Source of the DNA: Bradyrhizobium sp. CCBAU 53421
Lineage (GTDB): Bacteria > Pseudomonadota > Alphaproteobacteria > Rhizobiales > Xanthobacteraceae
Assembly (NCBI RefSeq): GCF_015291625.1
Contig: NZ_CP030047.1
Span: 992,001-1,056,000 of the forward strand
Length of the DNA stretch: 64,000 bases
Direction of reading: 5' to 3'
Shown here: positions 8,334 to 18,293 of the stretch, in pieces
Position numbering within the stretch: the first letter of the stretch is position 1
Layout: every line of letters starts with the position of its first letter
Program-made: the position numbers and the translations under genes
Notes under the pieces: generated by a model
Seen by the model: only the letters and a program-made list of their open reading frames with translations
Told to the model about the DNA's origin: nothing
Database searches by the model: none

Positions 8334-8675
8334 TTACCGGATCGCGTCGTAATCCCTGACCGCCTTCTTCGATGCCAGCGTGCGCCAGTGTCGGCGCAGC
8401 AGCGGCTCGACGGTTTGACGCTTGGCCTTCGAGAGGCGGACCAGCACCGTCGGATAGTCGCGGTAGTGATCGGTGAAGTAGAACACCTTCGGCTGGCCCT
8501 CGACCAGCATGTCGCGCTCATCAGGAGGCACGCCGGGGATCACCAGGCTGTCGCCGTCTTCCTTGAGCCGCACCAGCATCTTCTTGCGCACCTTCAGCGC
8601 CGGTGTGCCGTAGGAGGAGCCGTCCTCAACCTCCGGCCACGCCAGTGCGATGCGCCTGATGTCGTCGAAGGTCAC
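8334..8675 (-). CDS. MmcQ/YjbR family protein
   Basis: A 113-residue protein of the MmcQ/YjbR family, small cytosolic proteins with a CyaY-like fold whose role is poorly defined (often labelled DNA-binding). Typical features are the N-terminal helix with LAWPEVEDGSSYGTPALKV, the KKMLVRLKEDGDSLVI strand pair and the C-terminal RRHWRTLASKKAVRDYDAI. It starts with GTG at 8675. It is flanked on both sides by palindromic repeats (families B and A), so it is probably a single transcription unit. Confidence 0.85.
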   Translation of the reverse strand: MTFDDIRRIALAWPEVEDGSSYGTPALKVRKKMLVRLKEDGDSLVIPGVPPDERDMLVEGQPKVFYFTDHYRDYPTVLVRLSKAKRQTVEPLLRRHWRTLASKKAVRDYDAIR

Positions 8676-8696
8676 GGCCGGTGCCCCGCGAAGAAT

Positions 8697-8782
8697 GTAG
8701 CCCGGATGGAGCGAAACGTAATCCGGGGTTCTCGCACGATGAAGGATTTGTCCCGGATTGCGCTGCGCTCCATCCGGGCTAC
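8697..8782. repeat. Palindromic intergenic repeat, family A copy 2
   Basis: GTAGCCCGGATGGAGCG ... CGCTCCATCCGGGCTAC, the same arms as the copy at 7563 with a different centre. It lies between the MmcQ start and the lepB stop. Confidence 0.9.
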
Positions 8783-8796
8783 GGGTCCGTTCGAGC

Positions 8797-9567
8797 TTAC
8801 TGCACCGAGGTGAAGAAGCGCGCGAGACGGAAGCCGGAGAGCCAGGTCCAGACCGGCTGGCTGCGGATGCCCATGTCCCAGGAGCCGACCACCGCGTCGG
8901 CGCGGCCGATCAGATTGTCGATCGGCAACAGGCCGACGCCGCCGTCGCGCACCGGCACCCGGCTGTCGGCGGAATTGTCGCGGTTGTCGCCGAGCACGAA
9001 CAGGTTGCCTGGCGGCACCGTCACCTCTTGCGTGTTGTCGAGCCTGCCATTGTCGCGGATCTTGAAGATCGCGTGGCTGACGCCGTTCGGCAGCGTCTCG
9101 ATATAGCGGTAGGCGTCCTCGCCGCCGCCGCGATCGTCCTCGGCAAAGCCGGTGCCGTCGGGCTTCAGCGCCGCCGGATGATCGTTGATGAAGAGCTGGC
9201 CCTGCCGCATCTGGATGCGATCGCCGGGCAGCCCGACCACGCGCTTGACCCAGGCCTGCGAGCGGTCGCCCGGCCAGCGGAACACCACGACGTCGCCGCG
9301 CTTCGGCGTCTCGCCGAACACCCGGCCGGTCTCCGGCAGCGTGATCTGGATCGGCAGCGACGCCGCGCCGTAGCCATAGGGAAACTTCGAGGCGACCAGC
9401 GCATCGCCGATCAGCAGCGTCGGTTCCATCGAGCCCGACGGCACGTAGAACGGCTCGGCGATCGCGCCCTTGGCGAGGAACACGACGGCCACGATCGCAG
9501 CCAGCTGCACGGCCTGCCCGCGCCAGCTGGTCGGCTTGGCCGCCACGACTTCGTTTCCGCTGCTCAC
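8797..9567 (-). CDS. lepB: Signal peptidase I
   Basis: Inner-membrane serine protease (about 256 residues) that removes signal peptides from exported proteins. One membrane segment lies at about residues 20-36. The catalytic serine is Ser46 in PSGSMEPTL and the catalytic lysine is in WVKRVVGLPGD. The later GDNRDNSADSR block is the conserved C-terminal box. Start GTG at 9567 shares one base with the tldD stop (TAGTG), a typical coupled start; the longer frame to 9795 only reads tldD out of frame. It ends next to repeat A copy 2. Additional SPase paralogues are common in this group, so essentiality is not implied. Confidence 0.93.
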   Translation of the reverse strand: MSSGNEVVAAKPTSWRGQAVQLAAIVAVVFLAKGAIAEPFYVPSGSMEPTLLIGDALVASKFPYGYGAASLPIQITLPETGRVFGETPKRGDVVVFRWPGDRSQAWVKRVVGLPGDRIQMRQGQLFINDHPAALKPDGTGFAEDDRGGGEDAYRYIETLPNGVSHAIFKIRDNGRLDNTQEVTVPPGNLFVLGDNRDNSADSRVPVRDGGVGLLPIDNLIGRADAVVGSWDMGIRSQPVWTWLSGFRLARFFTSVQ

Positions 9568-10991
9568 TAGCCCGTTCCTCCGACCGTAATCCGTTCCATT
9601 CTGAGCGTCGGCTGGCCGACGCCGACCGGCACGCCCTGGCCGTTCTTGCCGCAGGTGCCGATTCCCGTATCCAGCGCAAGATCGTTGCCGATCATGGTGA
9701 TCCTGTGGAGATCGGTCGGTCCATTGCCGATCAGCATGGCGCCCTTCAGCGGCGCACCGAGCTTGCCGTTCTCGATCTTGTAGGCCTCGGTGCACTGGAA
9801 CACGTATTTGCCCGAGGTGATGTCGACCTGGCCGCCGCCGAAATTGGCCGCATACATGCCATTCTTCACCGAGGCGATGATCTCGGCCGGGTCGCGGTCG
9901 CCGGAGAGCATGTAGGTGTTGGTCATGCGCGGCATCGGCACATGGGCATAGCTCTGCCGCCTTCCGTTGCCGGTCGGCTTCATGCCCATCAGCCGGGCAT
10001 TCTGGCGGTCCTGCATGTAGCCGACCAGGATGCCGTCCTCGATCAGCACGGTGCGGTTGGTCGGGGTGCCCTCGTCGTCGATCGACAGCGAGCCGCGGCG
10101 CGAGGCCATGGTGCCGTCGTCGACCACGGTGACGCCCTTGGCGGCGACCTGCTGGCCCATCAGGCCGGCGAAAGCGGAGGTCTGCTTACGGTTGAAGTCG
10201 CCCTCGAGCCCGTGGCCGACGGCTTCATGCAGCATCACGCCGGGCCAGCCGGCCCCGAGCACGACGTCCATCTCGCCGGCGGGCGCCGGCACCGATTCGA
10301 GATTGACGAGCGCCTCGCGCAGCGCGCCGTCGGCGGCGTCGCGCCAGGCCTTGGTCTCGATGAAGCGGGCATAGCCCTCGCGACCGCCATAGCCCTTGCT
10401 GCCGCTCTCCTGGCGGTCGCCCTGGCCGGCGACCACGGAGATGTTGACGCGCACCAGCGGACGGATGTCGCGATAGCTCTCGCCGTCGGGCCGCAGGATC
10501 TCCACCACCTGCCAGGTCGCGGTAAGGCTGGCCGAGACCTGCCGCACCCGCGGGTCCTTGTCCCTGACATAGGCATCGATCTCGCCGAGCAGCTTGACCT
10601 TGGCCTCGAACGCCGGGCCGTCCAGCGGGTTCTCGTCGCCATAGAGCTTGATGTTGGTGTGGGCCGGCGCCGCGGCGAACGTCCCGGCATAGCCGCCGCG
10701 CACCGCCGCCACCGCGTCCGCAGCGCGAATCAGCGCCGGGATCGAGACGTCGGAGGAATGCGCATAGCCGACCGCGTCGTCCTTGACGGCACGCAGGCCG
10801 AAGCCCTGCGAGGTGTCATAGGTCGCCTGCTTCAGCCTTCCATTGTCGAACACCAGCGCCTCGGTCTGCCCGAACTCCAGGAACAGCTCGCCGTCGTCGG
10901 CGCCTTCAAGTCCGCGCGCCACCTCGCGGCGGACGGCATCGCGGTCCAAATTGGCGCGGTCGATCAGGGAGGTCGTGGCGGGATTGGTCAT
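9567..10991 (-). CDS. tldD: Metalloprotease TldD
   Basis: Zinc metalloprotease of the TldD/PmbA family, 474 residues; with its partner TldE it degrades or matures small peptides (known for microcin B17 and CcdA in E. coli). The zinc motif HEAVGHGLEGD lies near residue 245 and the C-terminal beta-rich domain contains GNGRRQSYAHVPMPRMTNTY. ATG at 10991 is chosen because GGAG lies five bases upstream; a GTG six bases earlier is possible. lepB follows by a one-base overlap. The partner gene is not in this window. Confidence 0.95.
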   Translation of the reverse strand: MTNPATTSLIDRANLDRDAVRREVARGLEGADDGELFLEFGQTEALVFDNGRLKQATYDTSQGFGLRAVKDDAVGYAHSSDVSIPALIRAADAVAAVRGGYAGTFAAAPAHTNIKLYGDENPLDGPAFEAKVKLLGEIDAYVRDKDPRVRQVSASLTATWQVVEILRPDGESYRDIRPLVRVNISVVAGQGDRQESGSKGYGGREGYARFIETKAWRDAADGALREALVNLESVPAPAGEMDVVLGAGWPGVMLHEAVGHGLEGDFNRKQTSAFAGLMGQQVAAKGVTVVDDGTMASRRGSLSIDDEGTPTNRTVLIEDGILVGYMQDRQNARLMGMKPTGNGRRQSYAHVPMPRMTNTYMLSGDRDPAEIIASVKNGMYAANFGGGQVDITSGKYVFQCTEAYKIENGKLGAPLKGAMLIGNGPTDLHRITMIGNDLALDTGIGTCGKNGQGVPVGVGQPTLRMERITVGGTG

Positions 10992-11251
10992 GGTCACTCC
11001 GACGCAATGCGATTCCTTGGGCGTATCCTTGCCTGAAGCGCAACCGATTGCCAGTGCGGAACTCGCAGCAGGAATTCCCGGCGATTGAAGCAGAGGTAGG
11101 CAGAAAACTCACCTTACAACCCGGAAACCTGTGCCGGTCCCGGTTCAGGCCTGGACGGCGATCGCTGAAGATAGTGTTTGGGGTGGCAAACCGGGAGTAC
11201 CTGCGGCCATGCGGTCGATCACGGTGGCTCCCCGGAATCCTCACCTTGTCG

Positions 11252-11725
11252 TCATCGTCGCGTGTGCCGATCCGCCTTGCGCGGCGAGCTCTCCGGCGCG
11301 TCGGCATCGCGCGATTGCGATACCGGCTTCGGCTGCGCGCCGCCGGAGGCGCCCTGCGCCGAGGTCGGAAAACCATGCTCCTGTGCCCAGCGGTACAGCT
11401 CGTCGAACACCGGTTTGAGCGCCTTGGCCGACGGCGTCATCTCGTACTCAACCCGGGGCGGCACCTCGGGATAGACGGTGCGCTTGACCAGGCCGTTGGC
11501 CTCGAGATCGCGCAGCTGGGTGGTCAGCATGTGCTGGGTCACGCCCGGGATCGCCTGCCGCAACTCGCCGAACCGGCGCTTGCGCTCGACCAATTGCCAG
11601 AGGATGTCGCCCTTCCATTTCCCGGCGAGCACGGAAAGCGCCCGATGGAATTGCGCCGACAGGTCGCCGTTGCACGGCTCGGATGCCGCCGGAGGCTCGG
11701 CGGGCTCAATAGTCAGTTTTTTCAT
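11252..11725 (-). CDS. HxlR-family transcriptional regulator
   Basis: A 157-residue winged-helix regulator of the HxlR type. Core features are SVLAGKWKGDILWQLVERKRR, FGELRQAIPGVTQHMLTTQL (recognition helix) and the RTVYPEVPPRVEYEMTPSA wing. The single Cys near the N-terminus (PCNGD) is at the position used by thiol- or aldehyde-sensing HxlR proteins such as HypR and YodB; sensing here is inference. The C-terminal 35 residues are disordered and Arg/Ser rich. It is divergent from the DoxX-DsrE-TlpA operon, its likely target. Confidence 0.9.
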   Translation of the reverse strand: MKKLTIEPAEPPAASEPCNGDLSAQFHRALSVLAGKWKGDILWQLVERKRRFGELRQAIPGVTQHMLTTQLRDLEANGLVKRTVYPEVPPRVEYEMTPSAKALKPVFDELYRWAQEHGFPTSAQGASGGAQPKPVSQSRDADAPESSPRKADRHTRR

Positions 11726-11767
11726 ACTACCTCACAAAAAGCATCCTACTTGTCCTTTTCATCTTAC
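11723..11767. promoter_or_regulatory. Three direct repeats upstream of hxlR and doxX
   Basis: CATACTAC (11723-11730), CATCCTAC (11742-11749) and CATCTTAC (11760-11767) are spaced 19 and 18 bases apart, about two helical turns, across the start and upstream region of the hxlR gene. Such phasing suggests operator half-sites for autoregulation and for the divergent operon. The first repeat includes the hxlR start codon. Confidence 0.4.
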
Positions 11768-11862
11768 TCCCGAATTTAGTCTATCGAAAGCCGCGGGCCA
11801 GCCCGCCGAAAGGGGGCGGGTGGCTGCGCGGTCAGGTCGATTTGAACAATGGGGAGTCATCA

Positions 11863-12255
11863 ATGTCAGTTGCTGTTGCCGCGGCGCCGTCGCGCTGGAA
11901 ATCCATCACCCTCTGGGTCGTCAGGGGATTGCTCGCCTTGGCCTTTGCCGCCGCGGGCGCCGCCAAGCTCTATGGCGTGCCGATGCTGGTCGAGGAATTC
12001 GAGCATATCGGGCTCGGCCAATGGTTCCGCTATCTGACGGGATCGCTGGAGCTGCTCGGCGCGGTCCTGATCCTGCTGCCGCCGGTCGCAGCCTTCGGCG
12101 GCGTGCTGCTGAGCTGCATCATGGTCGGCGCCACGTTGACGCATCTGTTCGTGATCGGCGGCTCGCCGGTGCCCGCTCTCGTGCTGCTGGCCTTGAGCGC
12201 GATCGTCGCCTACGCCAAGCGGAGCCAGTTCGCCCTGGTCGCGAGCGCGCCATGA
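11863..12255 (+). CDS. DoxX-family membrane protein
   Basis: A 130-residue inner-membrane protein with four predicted helices. DoxX-family hallmarks are the first helix with LLALAFAAAGAAKLYGVP and the central RYLTGSLELLGAVLIL. Relatives are subunits or partners of quinone oxidoreductases and thiol-stress complexes. Start ATG at 11863 is preferred over 11842 because GGGGAG lies six bases upstream. It is the first gene of a three-gene unit with DsrE-like and TlpA-like genes, a setting that points to sulphur or thiol redox work; this is inference. Confidence 0.88.
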   Translation: MSVAVAAAPSRWKSITLWVVRGLLALAFAAAGAAKLYGVPMLVEEFEHIGLGQWFRYLTGSLELLGAVLILLPPVAAFGGVLLSCIMVGATLTHLFVIGGSPVPALVLLALSAIVAYAKRSQFALVASAP

Positions 12256-12265
12256 GGCGGGTGCG

Positions 12266-12769
12266 ATGCGCATCTCTCGCCGTATCCTGACGCTGGCCGC
12301 TGGTCTCGCGCTGGCCTTCGCAGTGCCGTTCGCGGTGACATTGCTGCTCACCGGCTCGGTCGCGGCGGTCTCCAGACCGGAGCCGAAGAAGGCGGAGCCG
12401 CGCGTGCACCATGTGGTGCTGCCGATCAACAGCGACGACCCGACCACGATGCGGGCGCTGATCTCGACCGCGCTCAACCTCCCGAAACATTATCGGGAGC
12501 GCAACGAGCCGTTCGAGATCGAGGTCGTCGCCTACAATGCCGGCGTCCACATGCTGCGCGCCGACACCTCGCCGGTGAAGGACCTGCTGCGGGTGGTGCG
12601 GGGGCTGACGCCCGAGATCCGCTTCGTGGTCTGCGAAGCCACCAAGCTCGGCATGGAGCGGGCAGAGGGACATCCGCTGGTCCTGCTCGACAATGTCGAC
12701 CTGGTGCCGAACGGGCCCGGACGCATCATCGAGTTGCAGGAAGCCGGCTGGTCCTACATCCGGTCCTGA
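12266..12769 (+). CDS. Membrane-anchored DsrE/DsrF-like protein
   Basis: A 167-residue protein with an N-terminal signal anchor or signal peptide (residues 8-35) followed by a DsrE-like fold. Seen are the first strand HHVVLPINSDDPTTM, a helix with LISTALNLPKHY, the EVVAYNAGVHMLRAD motif and a late VCEATK with one Cys. DsrE-family proteins carry persulphide sulphur or bind ligands in sulphur metabolism. The periplasmic location predicted here is unusual but known for some DsrE-like proteins. It begins 10 bp after doxX and precedes a thioredoxin-like gene. Confidence 0.75.
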   Translation: MRISRRILTLAAGLALAFAVPFAVTLLLTGSVAAVSRPEPKKAEPRVHHVVLPINSDDPTTMRALISTALNLPKHYRERNEPFEIEVVAYNAGVHMLRADTSPVKDLLRVVRGLTPEIRFVVCEATKLGMERAEGHPLVLLDNVDLVPNGPGRIIELQEAGWSYIRS

Positions 12770-12804
12770 GCGATGTGGCAACCAACGTAAGCGGAGAATC
12801 CGTC

Positions 12805-13404
12805 ATGACCTCTGTTCGCGCGCCCACGCGCCGCGCCGTTGTCGCCGGCATGATCGGCGCCGGTGCCTCGCTGGCGATGCCGGCTGCACGCCTTCGCGCC
12901 GCATCCGGACCGCCGCCATTCGGCACCGTCAGGCATCAGTTCACGCAAGTCGAAGGCGCACGCCCGGTGCCGCAGGTGGCGATCCCCGCGCTCGCTGCCG
13001 GCGCGCTCGATCTCACCGCGTTCAAAGGCAGACTGGTGCTGGTGAACTTCTGGGCCACCTGGTGCGCGGCGTGCCGCACCGAACTGCCGATGCTGGATCG
13101 CCTCGCGGCCAGCGGTCGCAGCGATCTCGTCGTCGTCGCTGTCAGCACCGATCGCAACCGCGCGCAGGTCGCGCCCTACGTCAAGCAGCTCAAGCTCCGC
13201 CACCTTGCGATCGGCTTCGATCCCGGCGGCCTCGTCTCGCGCGTCGACGCGGCCGAACTCGACACGCCGTTTGCGCTCTACGGCATGCCGATCTCGTTCC
13301 TGGTCGGCGTCAGCGGTGAGGTCGAAGGTTATATGACGGGAGAAGCGGACTGGCTGTCGGCGGAGGCGGAAGCGTTGTTCGATTACTATGCGCGTGTCCG
13401 CTGA
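12805..13404 (+). CDS. TlpA-like thioredoxin-fold protein, Tat-exported
   Basis: A 199-residue thiol-disulphide oxidoreductase. The N-terminus has the twin-arginine motif TRRAVVAG and a hydrophobic stretch ending MPAARLRA, predicting Tat export. The fold follows with LVNFWATWCAACRTELPML, giving the active site Cys-Ala-Ala-Cys, and the cis-Pro loop YGMPISFLVG. ATG at 12805 has GGAG eight bases upstream; the GTG at 12775 would disrupt the signal. It is the last gene of the DoxX-DsrE-TlpA unit and probably reduces a periplasmic sulphur or cysteine substrate. Confidence 0.87.
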   Translation: MTSVRAPTRRAVVAGMIGAGASLAMPAARLRAASGPPPFGTVRHQFTQVEGARPVPQVAIPALAAGALDLTAFKGRLVLVNFWATWCAACRTELPMLDRLAASGRSDLVVVAVSTDRNRAQVAPYVKQLKLRHLAIGFDPGGLVSRVDAAELDTPFALYGMPISFLVGVSGEVEGYMTGEADWLSAEAEALFDYYARVR

Positions 13405-13410
13405 CATGGC

Positions 13411-13498
13411 GTAGCCCGGATGGAGCGCAGCGAAATCCGGGACTGGTCAATCCGCGATCAGAGCGGCCCCGGATTGCGCTGCGCTCCATCCGGGCTAC
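13411..13498. repeat. Palindromic intergenic repeat, family A copy 3
   Basis: GTAGCCCGGATGGAGCGCAG ... CTGCGCTCCATCCGGGCTAC, 88 bp, between the convergent tlpA-like and ialB-like genes. The arms here are a perfect 20-base match. Confidence 0.9.
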
Positions 13499-13536
13499 GT
13501 GCTGCTGTATTCCGTGACGCAGCAGGGTGGGTAGCC

Positions 13537-14064
13537 CTAGGGCAATTTGTCATAGCCCTCCGCCAGCCCGTTCAGGCTGAGCGGAAAGCCGATCCCCTCC
13601 TCCGGCGTCTCGAAGATGATGAACGTCGCGGTCTTGGCGTTCTTGAGCTGGCCTAGCAGCTTGTCGTCCATCACGACCTCGGCGACGCAGCCATTGGGCA
13701 AGCAGCGGACAAAACCGGCGCGGCCGACGTCCTGGTTGTCGAGCTTGAGGCCCAGGCCGGAGGGCAGCAGCACGCCGAGCGGGGCGACCACGCGCATCAA
13801 ACGGCTCTTCTGGTCGGCGGTCTTGAGCACGATCACGGTCAGGCCGGCATTGGAGCGGTCTTCGGCTACCACGCTCTGGATCAGCGCGCATTGCTCGGCC
13901 TGGGCGCCCGGCGGGGTGTCGCAGCGGATCTGCCAGTCGCCATGGACCGAGCGCACCGCGCCCTGCGCGTTCGCTTGCTGGGTCAGGCCGAGAGAAAGGG
14001 CCAGAAACAGCAGTCCGCCGAGCCAGCCGGCCTTTCGTCCTGCCTGAATGTTCGAAGCGCCCAT
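13537..14064 (-). CDS. Invasion-associated locus B (IalB) family protein
   Basis: A 175-residue secreted protein of the IalB family, first described in Bartonella but widespread in rhizobia, where it is not tied to invasion. A signal peptide ends near LGLTQQANAQG. The mature part has the family pattern GDWQIRCDTPPGAQAEQCAL, PLGVLLPSGLGLKLD, FVRCLPNGCVAEV and a C-terminal FIIFETPEEGIGFPLSL; four Cys probably form two disulphides. ATG at 14064 gives the correct signal. Periplasmic; molecular role unknown. Confidence 0.88.
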   Translation of the reverse strand: MGASNIQAGRKAGWLGGLLFLALSLGLTQQANAQGAVRSVHGDWQIRCDTPPGAQAEQCALIQSVVAEDRSNAGLTVIVLKTADQKSRLMRVVAPLGVLLPSGLGLKLDNQDVGRAGFVRCLPNGCVAEVVMDDKLLGQLKNAKTATFIIFETPEEGIGFPLSLNGLAEGYDKLP

Positions 14065-14550
14065 CCGGGTCGATCCTTTGATTGTTCGGTCGGTCCGGCC
14101 GTCGAGGCCGCCGGGTAGCACGCATCAGTCGACTGATACCGCAATAGGGCGCCTTGAAGGCGATCTTGAAGCCATTCCCGCGCCGGATTGGGGCAGCCCG
14201 CAGCGAATCAGGTTCCTGTGGGCACCACCGCCTGTGGGTACATCCGGCAATCCCCCTGTCAACTGCGTGCGACGTCGTTTCCGCGACTTTCGCTTGATTT
14301 TGCGGGAAAAATCGCAAGCGGCAGCTTCATCGCAGGCGCATGGCTTTCGGCCCTACTACTGCATTGCGAGCGCCTGAGAATTATGGTTTGAGAGGCTGGA
14401 TTTCGACGCGTTCTAGCGATCTGGCTCCCGTACCCACCTTGACTCAGAGACGGGTATGTCCGGAAGGCCGTTTGTCAGGGCGGATCGTGCTGCATTTTCG
14501 GCCACATGCCGAAGGTGCTTTGGGGAATAATGCAAGGGAGCGCGAGCGGC
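14065..14550. other. Gene-free stretch upstream of coxB, with an imperfect inverted repeat at 14291-14320
   Basis: About 485 bp between the divergent ialB-like and coxB genes. No convincing ORF was found. CGCTTGATTTT (14291-14301) can pair with AAAATCGCAAGCG (14308-14320) apart from a two-base bulge, forming a hairpin or an operator. A TTGACT at 14438-14443 has no matching -10. The coxB promoter must lie here but I cannot place it. Confidence 0.35.
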
Positions 14551-15390
14551 ATGAAGATGTCGATTGGCCGGTTGGGCAGGCAATTGCTGGGGTTGGCGGT
14601 AGCGGGTGTGGCGTCTGTCGCCGCGGGATCGGCCTTCGCCGAAATGGGGCAGCCGGCGCCGTGGGAGCACACGCTGCAGGAAGCCGCGACCCCGGTGATG
14701 GAAAACATCATCTGGTTTCATAACTTTCTGCTGGTGCTTATCACCGTCATCACCCTGTTCGTGCTGGCGCTGCTCGTCATCGTGGTGGTGAAGTTCAACG
14801 CCAGGGCCAACCCGGTCCCTTCCAGGACTACCCACAACACGCTGATTGAAGTGGCCTGGACGTTGATCCCGGTCCTGATCCTGGTCGGCATCGCGGTGCC
14901 GTCGTTCCGTCTCCTGTTCCTGGAGCTCGACGTGCCGAAGCCGGACCTCACTGTGAAGGTCACCGGCAAGCAGTGGTACTGGTCCTACGCCTACCCGGAT
15001 AACGGCAAGTTCGAGTTCGACTCGCTGCTCGACAAGGACAAGCAGCCCCGGCTGCTGGGCGTCGACAACGAGATGGTGGTCCCGGTCAACAAGGTGGTGC
15101 GGATCCAGACCACCGGCGCCGACGTGATCCACTCCTTCGCGGTGCCGGCCTTCGGTGTGAAGATCGACTCGGTCCCCGGCCGCCTCAACGAGAGCTGGTT
15201 CAAGGCCACCAAGACCGGCGTGTTCTACGGCCAGTGCTCGGAACTGTGCGGCAAGGACCACGCCTTCATGCCGATCGCGGTTCGGGTCGTCAGCGACCAG
15301 GAATTCGCGACCTGGGTTGAAGGGGCGAAGAAGAAGTTTGCGACCAACCCGGCGAATTCTTACGCCTCGGCTGGTCAGGCGGCGCAGTAA
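14551..15390 (+). CDS. coxB: Cytochrome c oxidase subunit II (aa3 type)
   Basis: Subunit II accepts electrons from cytochrome c through the dinuclear CuA centre and passes them to haem a. The protein (about 279 residues) has a signal peptide ending GSAFAEM, two membrane helices (about 50-75 and 95-118), and a periplasmic cupredoxin domain. Visible are the aromatic KQWYWSYAYPD electron-entry motif and the CuA ligands HSFAVPAFG plus GQCSELCGKDHAFM. ATG at 14551 is preferred over 14506 because GGGAG lies upstream. First gene of the cox operon; coxA follows after 81 bp. Confidence 0.96.
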   Translation: MKMSIGRLGRQLLGLAVAGVASVAAGSAFAEMGQPAPWEHTLQEAATPVMENIIWFHNFLLVLITVITLFVLALLVIVVVKFNARANPVPSRTTHNTLIEVAWTLIPVLILVGIAVPSFRLLFLELDVPKPDLTVKVTGKQWYWSYAYPDNGKFEFDSLLDKDKQPRLLGVDNEMVVPVNKVVRIQTTGADVIHSFAVPAFGVKIDSVPGRLNESWFKATKTGVFYGQCSELCGKDHAFMPIAVRVVSDQEFATWVEGAKKKFATNPANSYASAGQAAQ

Positions 15391-15420
15391 GCCTGACGGC
15401 TCACGGCGCGGACGGAATAA

Positions 15421-17088
<1,668 letters not shown>

Positions 17089-17100
17089 GTCCAAGACAAC

Positions 17101-17129
17101 GCGGCGCACCTGCGGGTGCGCCGCGCCTT
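17101..17129 (+). terminator. Hairpin between coxA and ctaB
   Basis: GCGGCGCACC pairs perfectly with GGTGCGCCGC across TGCG, followed by GCCTTTCT. Its place inside the operon suggests partial termination or mRNA processing that favours the structural genes coxBA over the assembly genes. Confidence 0.6.
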
Positions 17130-17152
17130 TCTAAAAGAAGTGAGACCTGATC

Positions 17153-18091
17153 TTGTCGGTTGTCGATCACAACGCCATCGAGCTGCCCCGGATCTCCGAG
17201 GCCGAAGTGGGCGACTACATCGCGCTGCTGAAGCCGCGCGTGATGTCGCTGGTGATCTTCACCGCGCTGGTCGGGCTGATGATCGCGCCAGTGCACGTGC
17301 ATCCGGTGCTGGCGTTCACCTCGATCCTGTGCATCGCGGTCGGCGCCGGCGCCTCCGGCGCGCTCAACATGGCCTATGAGAGCGACGTCGACGCCTTGAT
17401 GTCGCGCACCGCCAACCGGCCGATCCCGCGCGGCCGGATCACCCAGGCCGAGGCCGCCGCGTTCGGCCTGACGCTCGCCTTCTTCTCGGTGATGACGCTT
17501 GGCATCCTGGTCAACTGGGTGGCGGGTGCGCTGCTTGCCTTCACCATCTTCTTCTATGCCGTGATCTACACGATGTTGCTGAAGCGCTGGACCGCGCAGA
17601 ACATCGTGATCGGCGGCGCCGCCGGCGCGCTGCCGCCGGTAGTGGCATGGGCGGCCGCGACCGGTTCGCTCTCGGTCGAGCCGATCCTGCTGTTCCTGAT
17701 CATCTTCTTCTGGACCCCGCCGCATTTCTGGGCGCTGGCGCTGTTCCGCAGCGACGACTATGCGCGCGCCGGCATCCCGATGCTGCCCGTCGTCGCCGGT
17801 CCCGACGCGACCCGGTTGCAGATCCTGCTCTACACCATCGTGCTGGTCGCGATCGCGCTGGCACCGTGGCCGCTCGGCTATTTCGATGCGATCTACGGCA
17901 TCACTTCGCTGGTGCTCGGCTGTGGCATGCTGTGGCTCGCCATCGAGGTCTATCGCCGTCGCGAGGGTGTTGCGGCCAACCGCGCCACGCGCCGGCTGTT
18001 CGCCTTCTCGATCCTTTATCTGTTCGCGCTGTTTGCCGTCCTCCTCGCCGAGGTCGTGGTCCGCGCGATCCTGCCTGTTTTCATCGGGTAG
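17153..18091 (+). CDS. ctaB: Protohaem IX farnesyltransferase (haem O synthase)
   Basis: UbiA-family membrane enzyme (312 residues, about nine helices) that adds a farnesyl group to haem B, giving haem O, the precursor of haem A for aa3 oxidase. Motifs: [17 protein letters not shown], the Asp-rich [19 protein letters not shown] and the second Asp loop around [17 protein letters not shown]. The start is TTG at 17153, about where the family begins. Its position directly behind coxA fits its role in cofactor supply. Confidence 0.95.
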   Translation: MSVVDHNAIELPRISEAEVGDYIALLKPRVMSLVIFTALVGLMIAPVHVHPVLAFTSILCIAVGAGASGALNMAYESDVDALMSRTANRPIPRGRITQAEAAAFGLTLAFFSVMTLGILVNWVAGALLAFTIFFYAVIYTMLLKRWTAQNIVIGGAAGALPPVVAWAAATGSLSVEPILLFLIIFFWTPPHFWALALFRSDDYARAGIPMLPVVAGPDATRLQILLYTIVLVAIALAPWPLGYFDAIYGITSLVLGCGMLWLAIEVYRRREGVAANRATRRLFAFSILYLFALFAVLLAEVVVRAILPVFIG

Positions 18092-18128
18092 GGACGCCGG
18101 GGGCAAGATGGGGGCGCACGGGATACCA

Positions 18129-18293
18129 ATGGACGAGAAACACGAACCTGAAGGCATCGTCCTCACCGAGGCGCAGCTCAAGAGCCGCCGCCAGCGCTCG
18201 ATCGCGATTGCGCTCGCGCTCGGCGTCATGGTCGTGCTGTTCTTCGCCGTCACCCTGGTCAAGGGGCCGGCCGTGCTGGTGCGGCCGCTGTGA
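18129..18293 (+). CDS. coxF: CoxF-like small membrane protein
   Basis: A 54-residue protein with a charged N-terminus ([20 protein letters not shown]) and one membrane helix ([20 protein letters not shown]). Small ORFs of this kind sit between ctaB and ctaG in many alphaproteobacterial cox operons and are named coxF or left as hypothetical. Its stop overlaps the ctaG start by four bases (GTGA). A role in oxidase assembly is inferred from position only. Confidence 0.8.
   Translation: MDEKHEPEGIVLTEAQLKSRRQRSIAIALALGVMVVLFFAVTLVKGPAVLVRPL

Noticed and set aside
10992..11251. A gene between tldD and hxlR (156-codon frame ending in tldD)
   Set aside because: It is an Arg-rich shadow frame that spans both neighbours; the gap itself holds nothing I can support.
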